A DNA stretch of 64,000 bases from Streptomyces sp. NBC_00258. GTDB taxonomy: Bacteria > Actinomycetota > Actinomycetes > Streptomycetales > Streptomycetaceae. Below are positions 26,900 to 36,176 of the stretch, one piece after another. How positions within the stretch are numbered: position 1 is the first letter of the stretch; the number at the start of each line of letters is the position of its first letter. The DNA lies in NCBI RefSeq assembly GCF_036182465.1, contig NZ_CP108081.1:1116001-1180000 (forward strand), written 5' to 3'. The position numbers and the translations under genes were made by a program. The notes below the pieces were generated by a model. It worked only from the letters and a program-made list of their open reading frames with translations, was not told where the DNA came from and did no database searches.

Positions 26900-27245
26900 C
26901 GCGGCGGCCAGGCGGCATGTGGGCGGAAGTTCCGCGCTGTCGCGCACTCTCGCGGGGTCACTGGCCGCCTCGGGATGTGAGAACGCATCACCCCCTGGGC
27001 GCCCGACACTGAGGGGTGCATTCGCTGGACCGAGACGGTCGATCGGTGTCGGGTGACCCTGACTCGTGTCCTTTCACGGGGGTCCGTTGACCTCGGTGAT
27101 CGCGTGAGCTGACGGTCCGACAGGTTGCTGCTCGTCGCCGCAGCCGTCGTACGAGGACTGGCCACGTTGGCCGCCGTGCAGGACCGCGTGATCGACAAGC
27201 TGCGCGCCCACGCCGCACCTGCCCAAGCACGAAGGAGCATGTCAG
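26900..27245. other. Intergenic, nothing recognised
   Basis: No gene is supported. The AAGGAG ribosome-binding site of the next gene lies at 27231-27236. Confidence 0.35.
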
Positions 27246-27903
27246 GTGAGCAATGTACTGACCATGAGAGCCTCCCAGGAAAGGGTCCACGACGGCTCTC
27301 CGGCGCCGGTCAAGGACTGGGTCGACTTCTCCGACGGATCGGGACCGGCCCGGGTGGTCGCGTACGTGGAGCGCGAACTGCCGCCGGGCGGCATACCCGC
27401 ATACCTCGCGGCCCGCAGCAGCGGCGCTCGCTCCTTCGTCCTGTGGGCCGACGAGCACCGCCGGGAGCGGGTGGCCACCCTGGTGACTTTGTCAGCCACC
27501 GGCGGTGTCGCGACGTTTCAGGCGCTCGGAGCTCGTGCGCGAGAAGGCGCTCCGTGGCAGGGGCCTGCGCACCCGCTGGACGGTGACTCAGCCGGGCGGT
27601 CCTGAGGCAGTGGGCTTCAAGGGCCGAATCTTCTGGTGGTGCATGTGGTGGCTGTCGTTGCCCATGCAGCTGCTGATCCTCGTGTTCAGCGTTTTCGACA
27701 GTGTGCCCGGCAATGAGGGGGGTGTCGCGCGCGGCCCCCGGCGCATCAAGTGGCGCGCGGGTGGGCAGATCCTCCTGGAGTTCAGATCCCGCGGCAGCAA
27801 GCTGCATTTGCACGCGCCGGGACTGGACTGGCGGCTTGGGGCCACCCTGGTCGTCCTGTTGCGCACCTTCGGCGCCGGCTCGTGGGACGCCAGGAAGAAG
27901 TGA
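27246..27903 (+). pseudogene. Frameshifted hypothetical membrane protein
   Basis: Two overlapping frames appear to be halves of one protein. The first starts at a GTG at 27246, 9 nt after AAGGAG, and contains VKDWVDFSDGSGPARVVAYV and SFVLWADEHRRERVATL. The second, from about 27505 to 27903, continues with LVREKALRGRGLRTRWTV, a membrane helix (FWWCMWWLSLPMQLLILVF) and a basic C-terminus. The join is expected at about 27510-27530. The family is not recognised. If the frames are truly separate, the second would start at a GTG at 27505 without a ribosome-binding site, which is less likely. Confidence 0.5.
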
Positions 27904-27962
27904 CCGGTCGGTCGCGCCACCGGTCCCGTCCCCTCGCCGAGGGCACGGCCGCCTTGCCCCTG

Positions 27963-28062
27963 TCCGTCAGTGGAGCGAGGCCGTGTTCGACTCCCTCAAG
28001 GCCGGCTCAGCCTGGAACAACACGGCAGCAGAACCCTCGTCGGAGTCTTCGCCCGCACTGGC
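27963..28062 (+). pseudogene. Possible IS3-type integrase-core remnant
   Basis: One frame contains WSEAVFDSLKAGSAWN, which resembles the ES-F-SLKxE-L region around the catalytic Glu of IS3 OrfB, but similarity stops after about 20 residues. This is a weak call. Confidence 0.25.
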
Positions 28063-28159
28063 CAACGACTCCTCGCCTCCGCAGCCGATTTCTGACATCT
28101 GACAACTGGACCACCGGCGTCAAAGATCAAACGATCCCCTGATCGGCTGGGGCCAACGA

Positions 28160-28215
28160 ATCGGTCATGATGCTCATCGTCACCCGCGAGGTTGACCACC
28201 GCTGCAGAGCTTCCC
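28160..28215 (+). pseudogene. Fragment of the IS5-type transposase HTH region
   Basis: The stretch GATGCTCATCGTCACCCG with its flanks is shared with the truncated transposase at 4656-4952 (minus strand) and translates as MMLIVTRE. Only about 50 bp remain. Confidence 0.4.
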
Positions 28216-28329
28216 TGTGGACATACTGGAGATGAAAGGCTGTACTGCACACAAGAGTTCGCTCGACTCGAGCAGTTCGTCACCCACTGACTGTCAGGGA
28301 CGTACCGGAATCCGGCGCGAGAGGACGGC

Positions 28330-28611
28330 ATGCCACAACAGGACACCGGCCCCAGCGGGGCCGTGCCCCGCAATCGCCCGGGAGACACTTCCCTCACCAT
28401 GGGCATTGTCGCCCTCGCGGGTTCCTTCATCCCTGTCATCGGTGACTTCGTCGCCGCACCCCTCGGGTTTCTCGCTCTCCTCCTGGGAGTGCTGGGGGTC
28501 TGGCACAACGAACGGGGCCTCGCCACGAACTTCGGCCCCTCCCTCATCGGCGCCACCCTCGGCGCCCTGGCGATCTTCATCGTCCTGCTCATGTACGCCG
28601 TCACTCGCTGA
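28330..28611 (+). CDS. Small membrane protein with two helices (DUF4190-like)
   Basis: The 93-residue protein has a polar Gly/Pro-rich N-terminus, then two hydrophobic helices at about 24-58 (IVALAGSFIPVIGDFVAAP, LGFLALLLGVLGVW) and 70-90 (LIGATLGALAIFIVLLMYAV) joined by a short charged loop. This is the layout of DUF4190-type proteins of actinobacteria, with no known function. An AGAGG lies 7 nt before the ATG. It stands alone among transposon remnants. Confidence 0.7.
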   Translation: MPQQDTGPSGAVPRNRPGDTSLTMGIVALAGSFIPVIGDFVAAPLGFLALLLGVLGVWHNERGLATNFGPSLIGATLGALAIFIVLLMYAVTR

Positions 28612-28679
28612 ACGGCACTCCCAGTACCCGGGCGCAGCCCCGGAACCTGATACCCCGAAGCACCCTCCCACCCACCGCC

Positions 28680-28790
28680 GTCCGCGAGAAGGCTGCTCCG
28701 TGCGGCAGGAAGTCCCACTGGCAGCCGGTCCGGGGCTGGTACGGATTCACATTGCCGATCTCCCGCATCGCACACTCGCCCTGACGGCCG
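28680..28790 (-). pseudogene. IS5-family transposase remnant
   Basis: The minus strand reads AMREIGNVNPYQPRTGCQWDF...LPHG, a degraded copy of the AMREIVNAILYQARTGCQWRYLPHD segment of the transposase at 20570-21484. Nothing else of the gene is present. Confidence 0.6.
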
Positions 28791-29024
28791 ATGCCCGAAG
28801 GACGCGCGGGCCTCAAGCCGGGACCACGGGCTCAGTCAAAGCCCACCGTTCGCCGGACAAGTCGCCGCGGTGTGGGTCACGTTCACTCCTTCTGCCGCCC
28901 GAGCACACCCAAGCCCGCCAACCAGCACGATCACCCCAGACCGCCACTCGCCGATGGGCCCCGGCCCGCGACACGACCGGGCGGTGAAGAGCCTCAGCGC
29001 GCCCAGGGTTGACAGCTGCGGAGT

Positions 29025-30011
29025 TCACGCGCCCACGGCGTGCAGCAGCATCGGCAAGGAGTGGTGCAACTCCCGCTCCCCGTAGGCCGGATGGTGAGTG
29101 CCGGAGTGGAAGTGGCCGGTGACCGGGGCGCCGAGCCGCCGCAGCCGGGTGTCCAGGGACCGGGTCAGGTCGTGGATGACGGCCTCCGCCGGGTCGTAGA
29201 CGCTGCCCGGCGGATCGAGCGGTCCCGGGGTGCCGTCCCCGGTCGAGAGGTAGACCGGGGTGTGGCGCAGGTGCTGGGCCAGGTGGTGCGGGTCGTGAGC
29301 CTGCCAGATGGCACGCTGGGCATCCCGGTCCCCCCACAGGGCGTCCAGGTCGCCGCCATACGCCTCCTCCATCTGCGGCCAGACCTCGCGCATCCGGGGG
29401 TGGAGGAGATGGACCGGCCCGCTGTAGCTCGCGGCGGCGCGGAACAGACCCGGGCGGCGCGCGGCGTAGGAGACCGCGCCGAAGCCGCCCATCGACAGTC
29501 CCGCCACCGCACGCCGCGACCCGGCACCGTAGTGACGTTCCAGCAGCGGGCGCACCTCGTCCAGATGGAAGGACTCCCAGGCGGGCGGGCCGCCGGTGCC
29601 ATGGTTCCACCAGTTGCTGTAGAAGCCGACCTGGCCTCCCTCGGGCATTACCACCAGGACATCCCGGAGCTGAGGCAGCTCCTCGACGTCGGACTCACGG
29701 GTCCAGGTCTTGTACGTCTCCGGCTCGAAGCCGCCGTGCAGGAGATACAGAACGGGCCACGTCTCGCCGGGCCCCCGCCGCTCCCAGCCGTCCGGGGTCA
29801 GCAACCGGACCTTGGCCGTACCCCCCAGCGCGGGCGAGGCGACGGTGAGATCGACCAGACGCTCACCGGCCTGCTCCTCGGCGATGATCCGGGCACCGTG
29901 CCGCGCGGGGGCCCTCGCCTCGGCGGCCGTGGCAGACACTCCCCCAAAGAGCAGGAGGTCCGCGATCACCAGGGTGAGGAGCAGCCGTAAACGCGCAGAG
30001 TTCCACTGCAC
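29025..30011 (-). CDS. Secreted esterase of the esterase D / antigen 85 type
   Basis: The preferred GTG at 30011, 8 nt after AAAGGA, gives 328 residues with a signal peptide (LRLLLTLVIADLLLFGGVS, ending ATAAEA). The mature protein has an alpha/beta-hydrolase fold: LYLLHGG near the oxyanion strand, nucleophile elbow AGLSMGGFGAVSYA and a C-terminal HFHSGTHHPAYG with the likely catalytic His. Relatives include mycolyltransferases, S-formylglutathione hydrolases and feruloyl esterases. A GTG/ATG at 30059 would add 16 residues before the signal. It is probably exported; the substrate is unknown. Confidence 0.85.
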   Translation of the reverse strand: MQWNSARLRLLLTLVIADLLLFGGVSATAAEARAPARHGARIIAEEQAGERLVDLTVASPALGGTAKVRLLTPDGWERRGPGETWPVLYLLHGGFEPETYKTWTRESDVEELPQLRDVLVVMPEGGQVGFYSNWWNHGTGGPPAWESFHLDEVRPLLERHYGAGSRRAVAGLSMGGFGAVSYAARRPGLFRAAASYSGPVHLLHPRMREVWPQMEEAYGGDLDALWGDRDAQRAIWQAHDPHHLAQHLRHTPVYLSTGDGTPGPLDPPGSVYDPAEAVIHDLTRSLDTRLRRLGAPVTGHFHSGTHHPAYGERELHHSLPMLLHAVGA

Positions 30012-30055
30012 GACGAAGGTCCTTTCATACGGGTCGGGTCGTACGTGGGCTGTTG

Positions 30056-30420
30056 TCATACGTCACGCGTGCGCAGGGCCCCGGCCGCGAGCAGGAGCGG
30101 CTCCGCCGTGTAGCCGGCGACCCGGAGCAGATAGGCGAGGGCCGAGGCTGCCGACCGTCCGTGCGGTCGCATTCGCGGTCTGTGAGCTGCAGCAGCGCGG
30201 CCGTCGGGGGACGCCCGCGCCCCAGCGCTGGACATCACCGAACAGCGGCCCGAGCAGGGAGGGCAGTAGCAGCAGGCCGGTCATGGCGGTGACGGCACCC
30301 GCGAAGTGGTGGACGAGGCTACCGACCGCAGCGCGTCGCCGGCGAGGTAAGTGAACGGGGCTGCTGCAACCATGCCGACGACGCTACGAAGCACAGATGA
30401 ACCGGACATCCGCCAGCGGG
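30056..30420 (-). pseudogene. Relic of an ABC-2 type permease C-terminus
   Basis: Three minus-strand frames in succession carry coherent membrane sequence: VLRSVVGMVAAAPFTYLAGD, then GLLLLPSLLGPLFGDVQRW, then VAGYTAEPLLLAAGALRTRDV, the last being the typical C-terminal end of ABC-2 permeases. Two frameshifts and loss of the N-terminal half make it non-functional. No ATPase gene is adjacent. Confidence 0.5.
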
Positions 30421-30854
30421 AGTCAACGGCTACTCCCCCGGCAGTAGCCGCAACCAGTGCCATCAGCTCCCACTCCCAGTCGGTCAGTACGGCCAACCGC
30501 TCGACGCCCGCCGCCTCCGGTCCCTCAGCCGGGCGAACTCCTCCACCATCGAGCGCCTCCTCCGCGCGTCCGGATCGACGTCCCGTGACCTCGCTGGGGT
30601 CGGGCGCGTGGTCTGGTCTACACATGCAGTTGTCCCGTGGATCGACAGCGGGGCACGTACGAGCTGGCGGCCCCGGTTCCTGCCCGACGTCGGGGCCGTC
30701 GTCGACTGGACGGCAACCAACTCGGAGTGTTCCGTCGACCACGGTCACGGCCAGTCACAGGAGTCCAAACGGAGACGCGGTGCACGACACGCGCCGACCC
30801 GCGAGGCAGGGGAGAATGAGAGAACATCGCGAAGCGCAGAAGGCGGTGGGAACC

Positions 30855-31742
30855 ATGGTGCTGCCCATGGTCGTCGGTGTCGATGGCTCGGAGCCCAGCC
30901 TCCATGCCGTCGACTGGGCCGTGGACGAGGCGGTCCGCCACGGGGCGCCGCTGCGGGTCGTCCACGCCTCGCTCTGGGAGCGGTACGAGGGTGCGGCCCT
31001 GGCGGACACACCCGATGTCGCCTCGGACGCCGTGACCGGACACGATCTCGCCGAAAGCATCGTGGCGGGAGCGGCCCGGCGTGCCGGGCAGCGCGCCCCG
31101 ATGCTGGAGATCAGCACGGGCGTGATACCGGAGGATCCCGTGTCGGCTCTGCTGCGCGAGGCACTCCGCGCCAGTGCCGTCGTGACCGGTGTACGAGGCA
31201 GGGGCCCGATCAGGGAACTCCTGCTGGGCTCGGTCAGTCTCTCCCTCGCCGCCCGTGCTCCCTGCCCGGTCGTCGTCGTACGCGGCTCGGCACAGAACAG
31301 ACAAGCCGCCATCGGCCGCATCGTGCTGGGCGTCGGAACCGGTACCACAGCACCGGCAACGGTCCGGTACGCCTTCCGGGAGGCCGCTGTGCGCGCGTGC
31401 GAGATCGAGGCCGTACGGGCCTGGCGTCGCCCGGCGCACCGGACTGCCCTGCATCCGCCGCGGGCCGGGGAGCCCGCCCATGCCGAGGAGGATGACGCCG
31501 CGGCTCTGCTCGACGAGGCGTTGGACGCCGTTGCCCAGGAGTACCCCGGCATAGTCGTGCACCGCACGCTTATTGAGGGCTCCGCACGCCATGCGCTGGT
31601 GACCCGGTCCTCGGCGAGCGACCTCCTGATCATCGGCGCCCGCCGGCCTCGCGGCCACCTCGGACCGCAGCTCGGCCTGGTCGGACACACGGTGCTGCAC
31701 CACTCCGACTGCCCGGTGGCGGTGGTCTCGCAACAGGAGTGA
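30855..31742 (+). CDS. Universal stress protein, two Usp domains
   Basis: The 295-residue protein has tandem Usp folds. Domain 1 starts MVLPMVVGVDGSEPSLHAVDWA and ends with the ATP-binding pattern VRGRGPIRELLLGSVSLSL. Domain 2 (about residues 150-295) starts IVLGVGTGTTAPATVRYAF and ends with GARRPRGHLGPQ...CPVAVV. These proteins bind ATP and accumulate under hypoxia, starvation or redox stress; in actinobacteria they are often DosR-type regulon members. An upstream in-frame ATG at 30816 is possible, but family alignment favours 30855. Confidence 0.88.
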   Translation: MVLPMVVGVDGSEPSLHAVDWAVDEAVRHGAPLRVVHASLWERYEGAALADTPDVASDAVTGHDLAESIVAGAARRAGQRAPMLEISTGVIPEDPVSALLREALRASAVVTGVRGRGPIRELLLGSVSLSLAARAPCPVVVVRGSAQNRQAAIGRIVLGVGTGTTAPATVRYAFREAAVRACEIEAVRAWRRPAHRTALHPPRAGEPAHAEEDDAAALLDEALDAVAQEYPGIVVHRTLIEGSARHALVTRSSASDLLIIGARRPRGHLGPQLGLVGHTVLHHSDCPVAVVSQQE

Positions 31743-32324
31743 CATGGTCGACGGACTGCGGCCGTCACCAGGCGGGCTTGAGTCACTCCTCGTGTCTGAG
31801 GCCGGCCCTCGCGATCGGCACGTTCGGGCTGCACCGAATCTGGCTACACGCCGGCATCGCGGCTATGACTACGCCGTTCGCGGTGGGCACACGGCACCGC
31901 ACCGGCGCGTGCGGCACGCCGACGCGCCGGTGAAGGAGGGGCGGGGTCGGTCGGCACACGATTGGCGGGTCCCACGGCACCGCCGGAATCCCGACACCAT
32001 GCCAGGGCTACCGCACTGAGGCATGCACAGGCGAGCGTGCTGCCCCGGCCTCCTGCCGTGGTCGCCGTCAGCCACAGAGCACGCGTCGATGTCGCGCTCC
32101 TTCAGGGGACGCCCATCGGACGGTGCGGCCAGCGGTACGTCGTCCTCGGGGCCTCACGGAGAACACCGCCCCGCACGGCATGCTGCTCGTTGGCACCCCG
32201 ATTGTGGCGGAGCTGGGTGACGACGGTTCGGCTGCGGCCGTAACTGGGGACCGGTCCCGGGAGTCAGCACTAAGGTCAGCGATCCGCCCGAGTCCAGCGT
32301 CCATCTCTTGTTGCGGAGCCTTGG
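31743..32324. other. Intergenic, nothing recognised
   Basis: Short open frames on both strands show no motif, ribosome-binding site or repeat that I can support. Confidence 0.35.
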
Positions 32325-32588
32325 ATGATCTTCGCTTTCCCTGTCCTGTGCATCTTCGCCTGGATGGCCTGGTCAGTCTTCCGGATGAGCCACTTGCACC
32401 CCTGGCGTCAGTGGCTGCCCGCCACGCTGCTGACGACTGCCGTCTCTTCATGGTTTCTCCTCGCAGCCTCCGGCGCCTCCGAGTTGTGGGTGTACCTGCC
32501 CATCTGCCTCGCCCTGGCATCGTGGGCCGTGAGTCTGCGAGAACGCCGCGCGGCCGGCAGCAGAGAGCGCCTCGGCGAACCCGACTGA
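32325..32588 (+). CDS. Small membrane protein, 87 residues
   Basis: The product is largely hydrophobic with three predicted helices: FAFPVLCIFAWMAWSVF at the N-terminus, WLPATLLTTAVSSWFLLA in the middle and LWVYLPICLALASWAVSL near the end, followed by an Arg-rich tail. GGAG lies 8 nt before the ATG. The family is not recognised. It is not part of an obvious operon. Confidence 0.55.
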   Translation: MIFAFPVLCIFAWMAWSVFRMSHLHPWRQWLPATLLTTAVSSWFLLAASGASELWVYLPICLALASWAVSLRERRAAGSRERLGEPD

Positions 32589-33026
32589 GGCCGACATACC
32601 AGGGGTTCGGACGCCGTGTGGGGCGCCTGGCCGACACCGATCAGGCCGCGGGTTCCGCCGAAGGTCACCTCGCTCGACCACCGCGCGGCAACGCGGGCCA
32701 CCAACTGTCCGGCCGATGCAGTCAGGGCGGTGGAGATCAAATGCCAGGTAGTGGCCAGTGTCTGCGGCGGCCGGCTCGGCCGGTGCGCCGAGCCGCCCGC
32801 CCTTCAGGCAGGCGGAGCGTGGCCTACGGGCGTCGGCGCGACGCCGATAACCACGACCTGAATGCCCTGTTCCGCTGCGGTGACCTGCGTGTTTTCGGCT
32901 TGTCTCATTCGACAACTACGCCATGCGGTCTCACGAACATGTCCCTTGTGGGTGAGGGCGGCGACGAAAGGGGGTTGCCCCGGTTTCGCCATGAGGGAGG
33001 CCGCAGCGGCCTGGAGCACTGTTGCT
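32589..33026. other. Intergenic, nothing recognised
   Basis: The stretch lies between the small membrane protein and the end of the LysR gene. Fragments of open frame occur on the minus strand but no family could be identified. Confidence 0.35.
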
Positions 33027-33911
33027 TCAGCCAACGGCGTCGTGCAGCAGATGCCGCAGTGTCAGTGCTGCCGGTAGCGGCGCAGCGGGCAGCGCCACAT
33101 GGACGGTCCGGCGCAGGGTCGGGTCGGTGAGGCGGCGCAGGACGAGTTCGTCCGGGACCGCCCGGGCGGCCAACGAGGGGACCAGCGCCACCCCCAGTCC
33201 GGCGGCCGCGTAGCCGAACTTCGCGGTCCATTCCGCGATCCGGATGATCTTCCTGGGGGTGAAGCCCGCCCGTGCGCAGGCGTCGGCGAGCATCGTGGGG
33301 CGGTCGCCGTAGGCGCTGTGAAGCCATGCCTCGTCGTGCAGTTCACGCAAGTCGACCGTCTGGGTTCCGGCCAGACGGTGCGTGCGCGGGAGGGCCACGA
33401 ACAGCTCGTCCTCGCACAGCGCGGTCGTCGTGACACCGTCGGCCGACGGCAGACCGGACGGGTAGTCGCTGACCACAGCGAGGTCCAACGCTCCGTCCGC
33501 GAGGCGCTCCATCAGCGTGTCGGTCCAGCCTTCGACCGCGATGACCTCAACTTCCGGCCTGGCGTGCTGGAGTGCCCGCAGTGCGGTGGGTACGAGCGAG
33601 ATGTTGGCGGTGGCGAACGCTCCCATGTGCAGCAACCCGCCATGCCCCGCGTTCAGCACGGCCAACTCCCGCGCCGCCCGCGACAGCCGGTCGAGCACCT
33701 CCATGGCGTGCCGGTGCAGCGTACGGCCGGCGGGATTGAGTCGTACGCCCCGAGGGAGTCGTTCAAACAAGGGCCCGCCCGCCTGCTGTTCCAGCGCGGC
33801 GATCCGCCGGGATACCGCGGACTGTGTGTAGTTGAGCTGGACCGCCGCCTTGGTGAACGATCCGGTCTCTGCCACGACCACGAGCAGCCGAAGCGCGTCG
33901 ACCTCGAACAT
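33027..33911 (-). CDS. LysR-type transcriptional regulator
   Basis: The 294-residue regulator has the LysR winged HTH at residues 1-60 (FEVDALRLLVVVAETGSFTK, LNYTQSAVSRRIAALEQ) and a periplasmic-binding-like effector domain (DGALDLAVVSDY, AAAGLGVALVPSLAAR). The ATG at 33911 follows GGAGGGG. It is divergent from the M20 peptidase gene at 34149, the standard arrangement for a LysR protein controlling its neighbour. The inducer cannot be predicted. Confidence 0.9.
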   Translation of the reverse strand: MFEVDALRLLVVVAETGSFTKAAVQLNYTQSAVSRRIAALEQQAGGPLFERLPRGVRLNPAGRTLHRHAMEVLDRLSRAARELAVLNAGHGGLLHMGAFATANISLVPTALRALQHARPEVEVIAVEGWTDTLMERLADGALDLAVVSDYPSGLPSADGVTTTALCEDELFVALPRTHRLAGTQTVDLRELHDEAWLHSAYGDRPTMLADACARAGFTPRKIIRIAEWTAKFGYAAAGLGVALVPSLAARAVPDELVLRRLTDPTLRRTVHVALPAAPLPAALTLRHLLHDAVG

Positions 33912-34148
33912 GCCCCTCCCCCTTCCCGACCCTTCGGGCATCGCCCGCCTTCCCATGACCCATTCTCCAGACGCATGGGTCATATGCAATCCAGTCGCTG
34001 GTGGAATGCCTTGGCCCGCCCTAACGTCGTTCACGCGGCGGGGCTCCACAAGGGAACGGCCCCGCCGCACCGTTGCCCGTGAAATCCGAGGGGGAAATGT
34101 GTCGTCAGGTCAGGGAGCACGACAGGTAGTTGGGATCGGGCGGGACCG

Positions 34149-35288
34149 ATGACCCGGGGGGTCGCTCTCGCACTGCCGGCCATGCTGGCCGATCTGGAGG
34201 AACTCGTGCGCTGCGAGTCCTTCTCAGCCGACCACGCGGCGGTGGCGCGAAGCGCCAAGGTAGTGGGCGCGCTCGGGAGGAGGCTGCTGGGGGCCGACCC
34301 GGAGACGATCGTGATCGACGGTGTGACCCATCTGCGGTGGACGTTCGGCACACCGCAGGTCTTGCTGATGGGACACCACGACACGGTGTGGCCCATGAAC
34401 TCGATCAAGAACCACCCCTGGTCGGTGGCGGACGGGATCGTCCGCGGCCCCGGGGTCCTGGACATGAAGGCGGGCCTGGTCCAGATGTTCCATGCCCTGG
34501 CATCTCTTCCGTCCCCGGACGGGGTGTGGGTACTGATCAACGGGGACGAGGAGCTCGGCTCGGCGACCTCCCGGCAGCTGATCGAGGAATCCGCGCGAGG
34601 GTGCGTGGCCGCCTTTGTCCTGGAGGCGTCCGCTGACGAGGAGGGTGCGCTCAAGACCGCCCGTAAGGGCACTTCGCGGTACGAGGTCGTCGTGCATGGC
34701 AGGGCGGCGCACGCGGGTCAGGAACCGCAGAAGGGGGTAAACGCCGCGGTCGAGGCCGCCCACCAGGTGCTGTCCATCGCCGGTCTCGAGGCCGCGATGG
34801 CCGTGGACGGTGCCGACTCCGTCCTGGGCTCCGCGACCGTGACGCCCACCCTTCTGTCGGCCGGCAGTTCGCGCAACACGGTGCCAGCGCTGGCGCGGGT
34901 GTCGGTGGACGTGCGCGTGCCGACCCCGGTGGCGCAGGACCGGATCGACGCGCTCATGCGAGGGCTCACGCCACGGACGCCCGGAGCCCGGCTTGAGGTG
35001 CTGGGCGGCAGCCAACGACCGCCCATGGAGCCGGGGTCCTCCGCCGAACTGTTCGGCCTCGCCAACCAACTCGCTGCGGAACTGGGCCAGGAACCGTTGC
35101 GGGGGATCGCCGTCGGCGGCGCCTCGGACGGCAACTACACCGCGGCTGCGGGCTGTCCGACGCTGGACGGCCTGGGCGCCGTCGGCGGTGGCGCTCACGC
35201 GAACACCGAGTACGTCGAGGTCGCTCAGATGGTCCCCCGCACCCGTCTGCTCGCTCAACTCATCATGCGGACACGGCACCGGCCGTGA
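34149..35288 (+). CDS. M20-family metallopeptidase (carboxypeptidase G2-like)
   Basis: The 379-residue enzyme shows the M20 metal set: His and Asp in MGHHDTVWP, bridging Asp in GPGVLDMKAG, the catalytic Glu pair in NGDEELGS and the last His in GGGAHANTEYV. The lid and dimerisation domain contains VHGRAAHAGQEPQKGVNA. Family members remove C-terminal glutamate or deacylate amino acids. Divergence from the LysR regulator suggests substrate-induced expression. No signal peptide is seen, so it is probably cytosolic. Confidence 0.9.
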   Translation: MTRGVALALPAMLADLEELVRCESFSADHAAVARSAKVVGALGRRLLGADPETIVIDGVTHLRWTFGTPQVLLMGHHDTVWPMNSIKNHPWSVADGIVRGPGVLDMKAGLVQMFHALASLPSPDGVWVLINGDEELGSATSRQLIEESARGCVAAFVLEASADEEGALKTARKGTSRYEVVVHGRAAHAGQEPQKGVNAAVEAAHQVLSIAGLEAAMAVDGADSVLGSATVTPTLLSAGSSRNTVPALARVSVDVRVPTPVAQDRIDALMRGLTPRTPGARLEVLGGSQRPPMEPGSSAELFGLANQLAAELGQEPLRGIAVGGASDGNYTAAAGCPTLDGLGAVGGGAHANTEYVEVAQMVPRTRLLAQLIMRTRHRP

Positions 35289-35427
35289 CCGGCATGGCTC
35301 CGCGCGAACCGCCGCTGCGGCTTTCTCTCGGCCGCCGCGAATCCGGTGACGCCCGTTACTGCTGTTGCTGCCGTCCCGTCAGCCGCACCTCGATGGCTGA
35401 TGGCCGGCCCGAATGTCTGGGGAGATC

Positions 35428-35952
35428 ATGGCTTTGTTCCAGGGGAGACGACTCATCGTGCGACAGGGCGTGGACGGACTCGGCCTCGGGGAGAAGCTCG
35501 GTAGTTATCCCATCGCGGGGGTGGGAGGCGGCTTGGCACAGATGGCGCGGCGGGTCGGCCTGCTGCTGTACGTCGTCATGATTGTCTGCCTGGTAGTTCT
35601 CGCGCCCCGGGCGGCGTTCGCCAAGGGCGCCGTCATGACAGCAGTGGTGTTCGTCCTGTTCGGCCTCGTCCTGGCATGGCGTCGTACGTCCGCCAGGTTC
35701 GGACTCAGGCGGTGCTACCTCTACACGGACGGCTTGGTCGTCACCAATCTGTTCGGTGGCGTGAAAGATGTGGTGGCGTGGCGCGAGGTGACCGCGCTGA
35801 ACCGGCTCAGCGGCGCGTCGCTCTTCATGGTCTTCCACCGGGTCGAGATCGCACGGCACGGCCTCAGGCCCCTGGCGTTCCTGGCTCTCGGCCTGGAGCC
35901 CGCCCTGGTGGAGGCTCTGCTGAGCCAGATGGCCAAGAACGGTATCCACTGA
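35428..35952 (+). CDS. Membrane protein of unknown function
   Basis: The 174-residue protein has a short soluble N-terminus, two hydrophobic helices at about residues 42-62 (RVGLLLYVVMIVCLVVLAP) and 65-85 (FAKGAVMTAVVFVLFGLVL), then a C-terminal domain of about 85 residues with a beta-rich pattern (CYLYTDGLVVTNLFGGVKDV) like the bacterial PH or YcxB type. The ATG at 35428 follows GGGGAG; an ATG at 35413 is also in frame. It is immediately followed by a perfect palindrome acting as a likely terminator. Confidence 0.65.
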   Translation: MALFQGRRLIVRQGVDGLGLGEKLGSYPIAGVGGGLAQMARRVGLLLYVVMIVCLVVLAPRAAFAKGAVMTAVVFVLFGLVLAWRRTSARFGLRRCYLYTDGLVVTNLFGGVKDVVAWREVTALNRLSGASLFMVFHRVEIARHGLRPLAFLALGLEPALVEALLSQMAKNGIH

Positions 35953-35970
35953 GGGCGGCACGTGCCGCCC
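35953..35970 (+). terminator. Palindromic terminator-like hairpin
   Basis: The 18-bp perfect palindrome GGGCGGCACGTGCCGCCC begins directly after the TGA stop of the preceding gene. No T-run follows. Confidence 0.45.
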
Positions 35971-36176
35971 GACGCGACGCCGCGGAGGATCTCAGTGATG
36001 CGTGGCAGCAGCCGCCGCACCCGGATCCATGCGCCGGACAAGGAATTCGTCTCATCGCGCTGTCCAATGGGCCGGCCAAAGACCACCGTCAACGAGATAG
36101 GGACAGCGGAAATGCGGGCCTGCACCTCGGAAACACGGTGTGACGTCGGCGAGTTGACCGCCACAACCTCAACCGG

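Noticed and set aside
27701..28102. 133-codon ORF overlapping the frameshifted membrane protein
   Set aside because: The first part is a shadow of the membrane-protein frame; only a short tail resembles an IS3 integrase, which is listed as a weak relic.
32408..33034. Minus-strand frames between the small membrane protein and LysR
   Set aside because: Looked briefly like pieces of a transporter, but no continuous hydrophobic pattern or motif could be confirmed.
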